A DNA stretch of 64,000 bases from Bradyrhizobium sp. ARR65 (GCF_000472385.1 NZ_AWZU01000029.1:24323-88322), one strand, 5' to 3'. Shown: positions 1-8,708, counted from the stretch's first letter. The notes: a model not told the origin generated them from the sequence alone. A program made the numbers and translations.

Positions 1-657
1 ATATTCCAGCACCATCGCCTCATGCACCATGGTGAGTTCGAGGTGCGTCGCCGGATTGTCGACGGGAATTCGCCCGTTCTCGGCGATGGCCACGATCGTC
101 AGCGCGACCAGCGCAAGACCAAGCGATACGCGCAGGCCCACCGCGCTCGAGCCCATGAATTCGGCGATGGTCGAGAGCTGGGTCGAGCCCGCGATCATTG
201 CCACCGAAAACACCATGATCAGGATCGCGGGCTCGGCGAGCGAAGCGATCATCACCTCGCGGCTGGAGCCGATGCCGCCGAAGGCGGTGCCGACGTCGAG
301 GCCAGCGAGCGCAAGGAAGAAGCGCGCGCTGCCGAGCAGCGCAATGATGGCGATGAGGTCGGCCGACCAGGAGAACAACAATCCGCTGCCGAAGGTCGGC
401 ACCAGCGAGGCCGCGACCCAGGTGCCGGCGAAGATGATGTAGGGGATGACGCGGAACAGCCAGGAGGCGTTTTCCGCCAGCACCACGTCCTTACGCATCA
501 GGCGGATCAGGTCGCGATAGGGCTGCAACAGCGGCGGACCTTGCCGGCGTAACAGTCGCGCCTTGATCTTGCGGACGAAGCCGGTGAGCAGCGGCGCGAG
601 CATGAGCACGAGCAGCATCTGCGCACCCTGCGAGATGAGATCGTTGATCATGCTCAT
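1..657 (-). CDS. hyfC: Hydrogenase-4 / formate hydrogenlyase membrane subunit HyfC (NuoH-like), 3' end outside window
   Basis: The visible 219 codons encode a very hydrophobic protein of the NuoH/HycD/HyfC family, the membrane arm subunit that couples the hydrogenase module to the antiporter-like subunits. The visible end carries the family signature around MVHEAMVLEY, and an early basic loop (RKIKARLLRRQGPPLLQPYRDL) fits the quinone/proton-channel subunit. The start codon overlaps the stop of hyfB as ATGA, so the two are translationally coupled. A second ATG two codons downstream is equally possible. The C-terminal part, roughly 90-100 residues by family length, lies beyond position 1. Family is confident; the partner hydrogenase subunits are not visible. 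Confidence 0.86.
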   Translation of the reverse strand, partial: MSMINDLISQGAQMLLVLMLAPLLTGFVRKIKARLLRRQGPPLLQPYRDLIRLMRKDVVLAENASWLFRVIPYIIFAGTWVAASLVPTFGSGLLFSWSADLIAIIALLGSARFFLALAGLDVGTAFGGIGSSREVMIASLAEPAILIMVFSVAMIAGSTQLSTIAEFMGSSAVGLRVSLGLALVALTIVAIAENGRIPVDNPATHLELTMVHEAMVLEY

Positions 658-2657
658 ATCGCGAGCACCAGCAGCAGCACGATCAGCGCCACGAATACCA
701 GCGCGAGATAGCGGCGGATGGTCAGGAATTGCAGGACGTTGATGCGCTCGGTCGCAAAGCCGATGGCCTTTGCGATCGGGGCATAGAGCGCATCCCAGAT
801 CAGATCATGCATGTCGACCACGAGTCGCGCCGGCGCGGCCGAGCCCGGCGGCGGCATCTCACCGATCTCGCGCGCGGCAAAGATGGTGGTGCCGAACACG
901 CGACGGATCGGCTGCGAGAAGCTGGATGCGGTGTATTGGATCGCAGGGCTGGAATCGGGGAAACCGCAGTCCCAGGCCGGTGCGCGGCGGAGGCGATCGG
1001 AAGCGAGGCGATGAATTGCGATCGAGGCGATCGAGCCGGAGAGCAGCACGAAGGCGAACAGCAGGAGACCGTTATAGGAGCTGCGGCTTTCCGCGATCGG
1101 CACGATGGTCAGCCATTCGAGGCCAGCCTGGTGCGGCATGCTGTTGCCGACCATTGCGGTCGCGACCGGTCCCAGCGCATCGATGAAGAGGCCTGGGAAA
1201 ATGCCGGCCACGAGGCAGAACGCGGCCAATGCGAACAGGGCGGCCAGCGAGAAGCGATCGACCTCCTGCGCGCCGCCGGCCGCCTCTCCGCGCGCGCGGC
1301 CGAGAAAGCTGATGCCGTAGAGCTTCACGAAACAGGCGGCCGCAAGCGCCGCGGCCAGCGCCAGCAGCCCACCGACGGCGGGAATGATCAGCTTCAGCCC
1401 CCAGGATGGCAATTGTGGGCTAAGCAAGATCGCCTGGAATGTCAGCCATTCCGAGACAAAGCCGTTGAAGGGCGGCAGCGCCGAGATCGCGACGCAGCCG
1501 ATCAGCATCGCGACCGCCGTTTGCGGCATGCGGTGGATCAGCCCGCCCAGTCTTTCCATATCCCGCTCGCCGGTGGCGTTGAGCACGCACCCGGCACCGA
1601 AGAAGAGCAGGCTTTTGAAGGCCGCATGGTTGAGCACATGGAGCAGTGCTGCGGTGAAGGCGAGCGCCGCGACCCAGGCCATGCCTTCGGCCTTGAAGGC
1701 GAGCGCGAGGCCGAGCCCGACGAAAACGATGCCGATATTCTCGATCGTCGAGTAGGCCAGCACGCGCTTGATGTCGCGCTGCATCAGCGCATAAAGCACG
1801 CCGAGCGTGGCGGATGGACCGCCGATCGCCAGGACGAGCATGCTCCACCACCATTCCGGCTGACCGAGCAGGTCGAACACGACGCGAACAAAGCCGTAGA
1901 TGGCGACCTTGGTCATGACGCCGCTCATCAGCGCGGAGACATGGCTCGGTGCTGCGGGATGTGCGAGCGGCAGCCAGGCATGCAGCGGCACCAGACCGGC
2001 CTTCGATCCGGCTCCCAGCAACGCCAGCAACAGGACCGCAGTCGAGAGCATCGGCGTCAGATGCGTGGCGCGGATGGTGGCGAAATCATAACTGCCGCTG
2101 CCGCCTGCGAGCACGCCGAAGGCGAGCAGCAGCGTCAGCGTGCCGAAGCTTGCCATCAGCAGATAGACATAGCCGGCGCGGACATTCTCGCTCTCGCGAT
2201 GATGGGCAACCACCAGCGCCCAAGAGGCGAGCGACATGAACTCCCAGGCGACCAGGAAGCTGAAGGCGTCATCCGCCAGCACAACGGCGTTCATGGCGGC
2301 GAGATAGGCCGGATAAAACGGCAGCACGCGCCCCGGCGAATGCTCGTGCCGGCCGTAGCCCAGCGCGAACAGGCTCGCTGCCGCGCCGCCAAAATTGATC
2401 GCGGAGAGAAAGAAGGCGGCAAGCGGATCGATGCGGAAATGCGCCCCTAACCAGGGCAATCCAACGGGCAGCGTAGTGCTCAGCGTCGGATGCGCCGGAT
2501 CGAGCAGAACCGAAAGCGCGATGACGCAGAGCGCAAGGGTCGCAACCAAGCTTGCGCCATAAACCACGGCCGAGCCGCGCGCATGCGTGGCGAGCACAAT
2601 TCCCGCTGGCGCCAGCGCCAGCAACACCGCGACGCAAGTCAGCGCCGCGGCGATCAT
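654..2657 (-). CDS. hyfB: Hydrogenase-4 subunit B (HyfB, NuoL/M/N-type antiporter-like subunit)
   Basis: A 667-residue polytopic inner-membrane protein of the proton-translocating NADH-quinone oxidoreductase M/N superfamily, close to the usual HyfB length of about 670. The conserved core HAWLPLAHPAAPSHVSALMSG followed by MTKVAIYG sits near residues 225-255. The C-terminal WDCGFPDSSPAIQYTASSFS segment is typical of hydrogenase-4 subunit B rather than NuoL. Its expected role is ion translocation in a membrane hydrogenase-like complex. It overlaps hyfC by 4 bp and begins 34 bp after the XRE regulator gene on the same strand, so the three probably form one transcription unit. A related Mrp or complex-I paralogue is less likely given the C-terminal motif. 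Confidence 0.88.
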   Translation of the reverse strand: MIAAALTCVAVLLALAPAGIVLATHARGSAVVYGASLVATLALCVIALSVLLDPAHPTLSTTLPVGLPWLGAHFRIDPLAAFFLSAINFGGAAASLFALGYGRHEHSPGRVLPFYPAYLAAMNAVVLADDAFSFLVAWEFMSLASWALVVAHHRESENVRAGYVYLLMASFGTLTLLLAFGVLAGGSGSYDFATIRATHLTPMLSTAVLLLALLGAGSKAGLVPLHAWLPLAHPAAPSHVSALMSGVMTKVAIYGFVRVVFDLLGQPEWWWSMLVLAIGGPSATLGVLYALMQRDIKRVLAYSTIENIGIVFVGLGLALAFKAEGMAWVAALAFTAALLHVLNHAAFKSLLFFGAGCVLNATGERDMERLGGLIHRMPQTAVAMLIGCVAISALPPFNGFVSEWLTFQAILLSPQLPSWGLKLIIPAVGGLLALAAALAAACFVKLYGISFLGRARGEAAGGAQEVDRFSLAALFALAAFCLVAGIFPGLFIDALGPVATAMVGNSMPHQAGLEWLTIVPIAESRSSYNGLLLFAFVLLSGSIASIAIHRLASDRLRRAPAWDCGFPDSSPAIQYTASSFSQPIRRVFGTTIFAAREIGEMPPPGSAAPARLVVDMHDLIWDALYAPIAKAIGFATERINVLQFLTIRRYLALVFVALIVLLLVLAI

Positions 2658-2691
2658 GGCCGCGTCCGGGTGTCGATGGCCGCGCGCGCGT

Positions 2692-2979
2692 TCATGCCAA
2701 GTCGCCCGCTCCGGCTTTTGGCGCCGGTGATATCAGCCTGACGCCGCGGCCGCCGCCCTGGCTCGCGGCCCCCTCGCCGATCAGCTCGATTCCGGCTGCG
2801 GCCAGTGCCTCGACCAGCTTCATCAGCGAATCGACATTGCCGCGGATCACCCCTTCGGAAGCTTCCATGCGCTGGATGGTCGGCAGCGACAGGCCGCAGC
2901 GTTGCGCCAGCTCGCGCTGATCAATCCCAAGAAGCGCGCGGGCGGCGCGCAACTGCGCGGCGGTGATCACGGGACTCAC
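2692..2979 (-). CDS. XRE-family helix-turn-helix regulator
   Basis: A protein of about 95 residues with a single Cro/CI-type HTH: the segment around LLGIDQRELAQRCGLSLPTI is the helix-turn-helix and is followed by the dimer-like helix SLMKLVEALAAAGIEL. I chose the GTG start at 2979 because the longer in-frame extension to 3042 (TTG/ATG) would run through a promoter-like TTGACA/TATAGT region, and because XRE proteins of this type begin just before the first helix. The gene lies directly upstream of hyfB in the same direction and may regulate the hydrogenase operon or itself. The C-terminus is Gly/Pro-rich and apparently unstructured. Confidence 0.75.
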   Translation of the reverse strand: MSPVITAAQLRAARALLGIDQRELAQRCGLSLPTIQRMEASEGVIRGNVDSLMKLVEALAAAGIELIGEGAASQGGGRGVRLISPAPKAGAGDLA

Positions 2980-3007
2980 CCCTCTGCCGAATTCTGAGAG
3001 AATCCAG

Positions 3008-3042
3008 TTACTATACCTCCAAATTGATGTGTCAAGCATCAA
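3008..3042 (-). promoter_or_regulatory. Candidate promoter with overlapping inverted repeat upstream of the XRE gene
   Basis: On the minus strand TTGACA (3035-3030) is followed after 16 nt by TAGTAA, or after 14 nt by TATAGT. An inverted repeat TTGATG-N7-CATCAA (3024-3042) overlaps the -35 hexamer, as expected for an autoregulatory XRE operator. Transcription from here supports the GTG start at 2979. Inference from pattern only. Confidence 0.4.
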
Positions 3043-3082
3043 TTAGAAGGTTTACGGCATCACCGTATTCGGACGGACCGAT

Positions 3083-3186
3083 CCCGTCATTCCGGGCGCT
3101 CGCGACAGCGAGCGAACTGCGGAATCCAGAAGTTGTGGGCGCGAGATTTGCGGGTTCGATGCAATCGCATCGCCCGGAATGACGGG
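3083..3186. repeat. Intergenic inverted-repeat element (CGTCATTCCGGG family)
   Basis: Perfect 16-bp terminal inverted repeats (CCCGTCATTCCGGGCG at 3083-3098 and its complement at 3171-3186) enclose about 70 bp. It lies between the convergent-free ends of the XRE and MarR units, and many relatives occur in this window. It could fold into a long hairpin and act as a terminator for the MarR unit. Confidence 0.75.
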
Positions 3187-3191
3187 CCCAC

Positions 3192-3698
3192 CTAGAATTC
3201 GTTGACGATCTTGGTCAGCATCGCGAGCAGCGCGGCGCGGTTGGTGGGGCCGAGGAGCTCGTTGAGCCGCGCCTCATGCTTGTTGGCGACGAGCCTTTTT
3301 GCCCGGACCAGCATGTTGCGGCCCCTCTCCGTCAAGAGCAGGATGTGCGAGCGGCGGTCGTTGGTCGAGCGCACCCGCTCGCACAGCCCGCGGCTTTCCA
3401 AGCCGTCGAGCATCGAGACGAAATTCGGCCGCAGGATCCCAAGCGTATTGGCAATCTCGGTCTGGTTACGGCCGGGATTCTTCTCCAGCAGGAGCAACAC
3501 GGAAAATTGCGCAGGCGTGAGCTGCAGGGGGGCCATGCAGCGCAGAAAATCCTCGAAGATTTTGAGCTGCGCGCGTTTCAGCGTATAGCCGAGCAGCTCG
3601 GAAAGCTCGCCAAGCTGGAGCGCTGTGGTCTCGGCCGGCTCAACCGGCTCCTTGCGGGCTCTTGCGGCCTCGGCGACAGCAGTCTTGGAAACGGTCAT
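3192..3698 (-). CDS. MarR-family transcriptional regulator, CouR/HcaR-like candidate
   Basis: A 168-residue winged-helix protein. The recognition region spans roughly residues 70-125: LTPAQFSVLLLLEKNPG, NQTEIANTLGILRPNFVSML, then the wing with STNDRRSHILLLTERG. The ATG at 3698 is preferred over an upstream in-frame TTG at 3737. It is divergent from an ABC transporter operon, with a perfect inverted repeat between them, and lies at the edge of a feruloyl-CoA synthase cluster. MarR proteins in this position (CouR of Rhodopseudomonas palustris, HcaR of Agrobacterium) repress hydroxycinnamate genes and respond to the CoA ester. The family is clear; the ligand is inferred from neighbours. The N-terminal 30 residues are an extension relative to many MarR proteins. 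Confidence 0.82.
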   Translation of the reverse strand: MTVSKTAVAEAARARKEPVEPAETTALQLGELSELLGYTLKRAQLKIFEDFLRCMAPLQLTPAQFSVLLLLEKNPGRNQTEIANTLGILRPNFVSMLDGLESRGLCERVRSTNDRRSHILLLTERGRNMLVRAKRLVANKHEARLNELLGPTNRAALLAMLTKIVNEF

Positions 3699-3760
3699 CG
3701 CCCCATGCTCGCGATCACGACAGGTTGGAAACAGCAAGGCCGGCCGGCAGCCTTGAGATT

Positions 3761-3794
3761 ATATTTGATAATTGTTATTCAACATATCAAATAT
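3761..3794. promoter_or_regulatory. Operator-like inverted repeats between the marR-type gene and the ABC transporter operon
   Basis: A perfect 10-bp inverted repeat, ATATTTGATA (3761-3770) and TATCAAATAT (3785-3794), is separated by 14 bp. Inside and overlapping it is GTTAT-TCAAC-ATATC (3774-3788), one of three related 15-bp boxes in the window (the others at 16022-16036 and 19852-19866). The AT-rich setting between divergent genes fits a MarR operator controlling both directions. Confidence 0.6.
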
Positions 3795-3871
3795 CGGTAC
3801 GGCTTTTCAACTGCCGCGACGAGCCGGCCTTGCTTTGCAATCAGGCCGGACATCAGGGGGAGCGTCCGCAC

Positions 3872-4912
3872 TTGAACTCCACGATCATGCTGTTCCTGGT
3901 GCAGGACGGCATCACCAATGGCGCGATCTACGCCCTCTTGGGGCTGGCACTTGTGCTGGTGTTCGCCGTAACGCGCGTGATCCTGATCCCACAGGGCGAG
4001 TTCGTCACCTATGGCGCGCTGACCTATGCCTCGCTGAGCGCCGGCCAGATGCCGGGCACGGCGAAGCTGGCGCTCGTGATGGGTATTGCCGCCTTTGCCT
4101 TCGATCTGTTCGCCGCGCGACGGCTCCTCCGCTGGCAAAAGCTTGCGCGCGCCTTCGCGGTCAATGTCGTTTTGCCGGGCGCGGTGCTGGCGCTGACGTC
4201 GTGGCTGGCCGGTCGGCATTCGCCGGTTCTGGTCAATGTTGGCGCTTCGCTTGTCATCGTGGCGCTGATCGGCGTCTTCCTCTATCGCCTCGCCTTCCAG
4301 CCGCTCGCGCACACCTCGGTGCTGGTGCTGCTGATCGCCTCCGTGGGCTGTCATCTCGCCATGCAAGGTTTGGGGCTGTTGTTCTTCGGCGCCGAAGGAC
4401 AGCGCGGACCTGCGCTTGCCGATGCGGCCGCAACATTGGGCCCGCTGCGTTTCACCGGACAGAGCATCGCGGTCTACGGGCTCACCGTCGCCTTCATCGT
4501 CGCGCTCTGGCTGTTCTTCGGCTTGACCGTTTATGGCAAGGCGCTGCGCGCCACCGCCGTGAACCGGCTCGGCGCGCGGCTGGTCGGGATCAGGACCTCG
4601 CTGTCGGGACAGATCGCCTTCCTGCTCGCGTCCGTCATCGGCGCGTTGTCGGGCATCCTGATCGTGCCGATCACGACGCTCTATTACGACACCGGATTTT
4701 TGATCGGCCTCAAAGGCTTCATTGCCGCGATCATCGGCGGCCTCGTCAGCTATCCGCTGACCGCCATGGCCGCGCTCCTGGTCGGCGTCGTCGAGGCCTT
4801 CTCCTCCTTCTATGCCAGCAACTTCAAGGAAGTCATCGTCTTTACGCTCTTGATCCCGGTGCTGCTGCTGCGCTCGCTCGCCGCGCCCGCGGTCGAGGAA
4901 GAGGGGGACTGA
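3872..4912 (+). CDS. Branched-chain-type ABC transporter permease (LivH family)
   Basis: A 346-residue polytopic permease starting LNSTIMLFLVQDGITNGAIYALLGLAL, the usual opening of LivH-type inner-membrane permeases. The TTG at 3872 is preserved as start because AGGGGGAG lies about 11 nt upstream; the in-frame ATG at 3887 lacks a spaced ribosome binding site. Roughly eight membrane segments are visible, and the conserved cytoplasmic loop KALRATAVNRLGARLVGI is present. It heads the operon with the fused permease-ATPase (4 nt gap) and the second ATPase. Liv-type systems in aromatic clusters of this group import aromatic acids rather than amino acids, so the aromatic substrate is an inference from context. 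Confidence 0.85.
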   Translation: MNSTIMLFLVQDGITNGAIYALLGLALVLVFAVTRVILIPQGEFVTYGALTYASLSAGQMPGTAKLALVMGIAAFAFDLFAARRLLRWQKLARAFAVNVVLPGAVLALTSWLAGRHSPVLVNVGASLVIVALIGVFLYRLAFQPLAHTSVLVLLIASVGCHLAMQGLGLLFFGAEGQRGPALADAAATLGPLRFTGQSIAVYGLTVAFIVALWLFFGLTVYGKALRATAVNRLGARLVGIRTSLSGQIAFLLASVIGALSGILIVPITTLYYDTGFLIGLKGFIAAIIGGLVSYPLTAMAALLVGVVEAFSSFYASNFKEVIVFTLLIPVLLLRSLAAPAVEEEGD

Positions 4913-4916
4913 AGCG

Positions 4917-6686
4917 ATGCGCGAGCGCTGGCCCGTCCTCGTTTTCGCGGCCCTGATGGCGGCGATTCCCTTTGTGCCTGATGTTCCGCCGTTCTGGATC
5001 GTGCTGCTCGACAATATCGGCCTCTCCGCGCTGGTGGCGATGGGACTCGTGCTGCTGACCGGCGTCGGCGGCCTTACCTCCTTCGGCCAGGCGGCGTTCG
5101 TCGGTTTCGGTGCCTACACCACGGCGGTACTGACCACGGCCTATGGCGTCTCGCCCTGGCTCGCGTTGCCGGCTTCGCTTGCGGTGAGCGGCATCGCCGC
5201 GATCCTGCTCGGTCTCGTCACCGTGCGGCTATCAGGCCATTATCTGCCGCTCGGCACCATCGCCTGGGGACTCGGGCTGTTCTATCTGTTCAGCAAGCTG
5301 GAATTCCTCGGCCGCAATGACGGCATTTCGGCGATCCCGCCGTTGTCGATCGGTGCGCTGAAGATGCTTGATCCCGGCACGATCTATTACGCGATCTGGA
5401 TCGCGGTATTCGTCTCGGCGCTGCTCACCTTGAATCTGTTGGACTCCCGCACCGGTCGCGCCATCCGGGCGCTCCGGCGCGGCCACATCGCAGCGGAAGC
5501 CTTTGGCGTGCAGACGCCGCGCGCCAAGCTTCTCGTCTTCATCCATGCCGCGGTGCTGGCGGGACTCTCGGGCTGGCTCTACGCGCATTTCCAGCGCGCG
5601 GTGAATCCGACGCCCTTCGGCGCGCAGGCCGGCATCGAATATCTGTTCATCGCGGTGGTCGGCGGCGCCGGCTACGTCTGGGGCGGCGTGCTCGGCGCAG
5701 CGATCGTGGTGGTGCTCAAGGAGGTGCTGCAGAGCTATCTGCCGCTTCTGTTGCACGGCGAAGGCCAGCTCGAGATCATCGTATTCGGTATCCTGCTGGT
5801 GGCGCTGTTGCAGCTCGCGCCGACCGGCGTATGGGCGCTCGTGATGTCCTGGCTCCCGGTCAAGGCCGCCCGCAAGCGCCCGGACGTCTCGCTCAAGCTC
5901 AGCCCTCGCGAGCGGGCGCCGCACGAGGGCGGCGTGCTGCTGCAGCTCGAGAAGGCGCGCAAGCAGTTCGGCGGCGTGGTGGCGGTGAACGACGTGTCCT
6001 TTGCCGTGCGGCCGCGCGAGATCGTCGCGCTGATCGGCCCGAACGGCGCTGGCAAGAGCACGACGTTCAACCTGATCACCGGCGTGCTCACGGCGACCAG
6101 CGGCTCGATCTCCGTGCTCGGCAAAAGGCTGCGCAATCCGCCCCCACAGGAGGTGGTCAAGCTCGGCGTCGCCCGCACCTTCCAGCATGTGAAGCTGGTG
6201 CCGGACATGAGCGTGCTGGAGAATGTCGCGATCGGCGCGCATTTGCGCGGCCATGCCGGCCCGCTCGCCAGCATGTTCCGCCTCGACCGCACGGATGAAG
6301 CAAAGCTGTTCGCGGAAGCCGCGCGCCAGATCGAGCGCGTCGGTCTTGCCGAGCAGATCGACCAACCGGCCGGCTCGCTCTCGCTCGGCCAGCAGCGCAT
6401 TGTCGAGATCGCCCGCGCGCTTTGCGCCGATCCGTTGCTGCTGCTGTTGGACGAGCCGGCCGCGGGCCTGCGGCACATGGAAAAGCAGCGGCTCGCTGCG
6501 CTGCTGCGGCAATTGCGCGACGGCGGCATGTCGGTGCTGCTGGTCGAGCACGATATGGGATTTGTGATGGATTTGGCCGATCGCGTGGTCGTGCTCGATT
6601 TCGGCACCAAGATCGCGGAAGGAACGCCGGACGCCATCAAGACGAATCCGGAAGTGATTAGGGCCTATCTTGGAGCCGCCGCATGA
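4917..6686 (+). CDS. Fused ABC permease-ATPase (LivM-LivG type)
   Basis: A 589-residue fusion. Residues 1 to about 310 are a LivM-type permease with the conserved GLTSFGQAAFVGFGAY segment and loop RAIRALRRGHIAAEAFGV. Residues from about 340 are a LivG-type ATPase with Walker A GPNGAGKSTTFNL, Q-loop region ARTFQHVKLV, signature LSLGQQR and Walker B LLLLLDEPAAGL. The linker (about 20 residues, KRPDVSLKLSPRERAPHEGG) is charged and probably flexible. The fusion fixes one permease to one ATPase; the second ATPase is the next gene, whose ATG overlaps this stop. Expected to energise uptake across the inner membrane together with the binding protein encoded at 10611-11756. Confidence 0.88.
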   Translation: MRERWPVLVFAALMAAIPFVPDVPPFWIVLLDNIGLSALVAMGLVLLTGVGGLTSFGQAAFVGFGAYTTAVLTTAYGVSPWLALPASLAVSGIAAILLGLVTVRLSGHYLPLGTIAWGLGLFYLFSKLEFLGRNDGISAIPPLSIGALKMLDPGTIYYAIWIAVFVSALLTLNLLDSRTGRAIRALRRGHIAAEAFGVQTPRAKLLVFIHAAVLAGLSGWLYAHFQRAVNPTPFGAQAGIEYLFIAVVGGAGYVWGGVLGAAIVVVLKEVLQSYLPLLLHGEGQLEIIVFGILLVALLQLAPTGVWALVMSWLPVKAARKRPDVSLKLSPRERAPHEGGVLLQLEKARKQFGGVVAVNDVSFAVRPREIVALIGPNGAGKSTTFNLITGVLTATSGSISVLGKRLRNPPPQEVVKLGVARTFQHVKLVPDMSVLENVAIGAHLRGHAGPLASMFRLDRTDEAKLFAEAARQIERVGLAEQIDQPAGSLSLGQQRIVEIARALCADPLLLLLDEPAAGLRHMEKQRLAALLRQLRDGGMSVLLVEHDMGFVMDLADRVVVLDFGTKIAEGTPDAIKTNPEVIRAYLGAAA

Positions 6687-7414
6687 GCGCGCTGCTGACG
6701 ATTGCTGATGCCCATGTCGCCTATGGCAAGGTCGAGGCGGTACGTTCGGTATCGCTCGAGGTTGCCGCGAACGAGATCGTCACCATCATCGGCGCCAACG
6801 GCGCCGGCAAGACCACGCTGCTCAACGCGATCATGGGCGTGCTGCCCCTCAAGGGCCGCATCGGCTTTCTGGGTGCGGACCTGACACAGCTCGAGATCGA
6901 GGACCGTGTCGGCTTAGGGCTAAGCCTCGTGCCGGAACATCGCGAGCTGTTCTGGAGCATGAGCGTCGAGGACAATCTCCTGCTCGGCGCCTTTCGCGGC
7001 ACATCGGCTGGTTCGGCTAGTGCGTTCGAACGAGTCTACACGCTGTTTCCGCGCCTGAAGGAGCGGCGCAAGCAGCTCGCAGGCACGCTGTCCGGCGGCG
7101 AGCAGCAGATGCTGGCCATGGGCCGCGCGCTGATGGGCGCGCCCAAACTGTTGATGCTGGATGAGCCGAGCCTGGGGCTCGCTCCGATCATCGTCGCCGA
7201 TATTTTCCGCACCGTCTCCGAACTGCGCAGCGCCGGCGTCTCCGTGCTGCTCGTCGAGCAGAACGCGCAGGCTGCGCTGAAGATCGCCGACCGCGCCTAT
7301 GTGATGGAGCTCGGCGAGTTCGTGCTGCAGGGAAGCGCGGCCGAGATCGAGCGTCACGAAGGCGTCGCCGCCAGCTATCTCGGCTTCCAGCACGCGGGCG
7401 AGAGCGGAATCTGA
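6683..7414 (+). CDS. ABC transporter ATP-binding protein (LivF family)
   Basis: A 243-residue ATPase with Walker A GANGAGKTTLLN (about residues 38-49), the LivF-typical LGLSLVPEHRELFWSMSVEDNL segment, signature LSGGEQQMLAMGRALM and Walker B LLMLDEPSLGL. The start overlaps the previous stop (ATGA), so the three transporter genes form a coupled operon. The cognate periplasmic binding protein is not in this operon but is encoded on the other strand 3.2 kb away, next to the catabolic genes. Confidence 0.9.
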   Translation: MSALLTIADAHVAYGKVEAVRSVSLEVAANEIVTIIGANGAGKTTLLNAIMGVLPLKGRIGFLGADLTQLEIEDRVGLGLSLVPEHRELFWSMSVEDNLLLGAFRGTSAGSASAFERVYTLFPRLKERRKQLAGTLSGGEQQMLAMGRALMGAPKLLMLDEPSLGLAPIIVADIFRTVSELRSAGVSVLLVEQNAQAALKIADRAYVMELGEFVLQGSAAEIERHEGVAASYLGFQHAGESGI

Positions 7415-7525
7415 ACATTCAACTCACGCGGAACCTCCCGCAAGTGTGAAGCAAGCGCGTGACTTGGCAGCTTTGCTTTCGCACCCGCGCAAACTATCCT
7501 CAAACGGGGCCGTTGGGGATGTCGC

Positions 7526-8293
7526 ATGTCGCACAAGCTTGCGGTCCTTGGTTTCGTGCTGGCTCTGGTCGGAGCGTCGACCGCATCCGGAGCGCGGGCT
7601 GAACCTGATTTCAGCGGCGTGTGGCTCCCGGACATAAGGGATCAGAAGCGCCAGGAGACGGCGAACATGCCGCCCTGGAAGCCGGAGATTCTAAGCCAGG
7701 TTCAACATTTGATTGCCGAGGAAAAGGCCGGGCGCCCGTTTCTGGTGCTGAGCCACTGTCTGCCGCACGGCATGCCGAGTTGGATGCTGATCACGCATAA
7801 TGCGTTCGAGTGGCTCACAACCCCAGGTCGCATCACCCTGCTCGGCGAGGTCGATGGCAACCGGATGCGGCGGATCTACACGGATGGCCGCCAGCATCCC
7901 GAGGATCCCGATCCGACATTGCACGGCCATTCGATCGGCCATTGGGAGGGCGATACGCTGATGGTCGACACCACCGCGATCATGCCGCAAGCCTATATCG
8001 CGATCAGCGAAGCGGTCGGCATTCCCAACAATGGCGACATGCATGTCGTCGAACACATTCATCTCACCGAGCCGAACGTGATGCATGATGATCTCGAGAT
8101 CACCGCGCCGAAAGTCCTCACCACGACCTGGAAAACGACACGAATTTTCCGCCGCTACCCCGATCGCCATTATGAAATCATCGAGGGCGAGTGCGAGCAG
8201 GGCGACCTGATCCCAGGCAAGGACGAGCACGGCAACGACATATTCATCTTCAACCCGCAAAGCGCGTACGGAACGGTTCGCACGGACAAATAG
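7526..8293 (+). CDS. Exported protein of unknown function, first gene of a membrane/periplasm module
   Basis: A 255-residue protein with a clear Sec signal peptide (hydrophobic LAVLGFVLALVGAS, cleavage near ASGARA-EP). The mature part opens with FSGVWLPD, a motif shared by exported proteins often seen beside DUF6152-type genes, and contains His/Asp-rich stretches (HGHSIGHWEGDTLMVDTT, HVVEHIHL). I recognise no enzyme motif. GGGG lies 6 nt before the ATG. It starts a run of five same-strand genes with gaps of 0-8 nt (7526-10184), so it probably acts with them in the periplasm. The module is separated by 111 bp from the ABC operon. Confidence 0.7.
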   Translation: MSHKLAVLGFVLALVGASTASGARAEPDFSGVWLPDIRDQKRQETANMPPWKPEILSQVQHLIAEEKAGRPFLVLSHCLPHGMPSWMLITHNAFEWLTTPGRITLLGEVDGNRMRRIYTDGRQHPEDPDPTLHGHSIGHWEGDTLMVDTTAIMPQAYIAISEAVGIPNNGDMHVVEHIHLTEPNVMHDDLEITAPKVLTTTWKTTRIFRRYPDRHYEIIEGECEQGDLIPGKDEHGNDIFIFNPQSAYGTVRTDK

Positions 8294-8296
8294 GGA

Positions 8297-8701
8297 ATGA
8301 TCGAGATGCCGGTGAAGGCTTTTTCTCTTGCCGCTGCACTGATGCTGGGCTTTCCGACCCTCGCGGCGGCGCACCATTCGGGTGCCGCCTATGACCAGGA
8401 ACATCAGCAGACCACGCAGGGCACGGTCAAGCAGGTCAACTGGACCAACCCTCACATCACTTTTGTCGTCGAGACCGACGCCAAGGACGGCAAGCAGGCC
8501 GAGACCTGGGTTTTCGAGGTCTCAAGCCCCGGCGTGTTGACGCGCTCCGGCTGGACCAAGCGCTCGCTGCAGGTCGGCGATCACGCGACCTTCCAATACG
8601 CTCCGCTTCGTGACGGCAAGCCTGGCGGGCTGTTGCGAAAGGTGACGCTGCAAAGTGGCCAGGAACTGACTTACACGCTGACGCCTGAGATGGAGAAGTA
8701 G
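8297..8701 (+). CDS. Small exported DUF6152-like protein
   Basis: A 134-residue protein with a signal peptide (FSLAAALMLGFPTLAAA-HH). The mature sequence begins HHSGAAYDQEH and continues with QGTVKQVNWTNPHITFVVET, the pattern of the DUF6152 family: a small beta-barrel-like periplasmic domain beginning with adjacent histidines. An in-frame ATG at 8306 has better spacing from AGGGA (8292-8296) and may be the true start. The exposed N-terminal His pair after cleavage could bind a metal, but that is speculation. Part of the five-gene module. Confidence 0.72.
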   Translation: MIEMPVKAFSLAAALMLGFPTLAAAHHSGAAYDQEHQQTTQGTVKQVNWTNPHITFVVETDAKDGKQAETWVFEVSSPGVLTRSGWTKRSLQVGDHATFQYAPLRDGKPGGLLRKVTLQSGQELTYTLTPEMEK

Positions 8702-8708
8702 TCCGGCG

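Noticed and set aside
729..2450. Long plus-strand open frame opposite hyfB
   Set aside because: It is antisense to a clear membrane protein gene. Its translation is rich in Arg, Gln, His and Asp with no domain, the usual artefact of GC-rich coding DNA.
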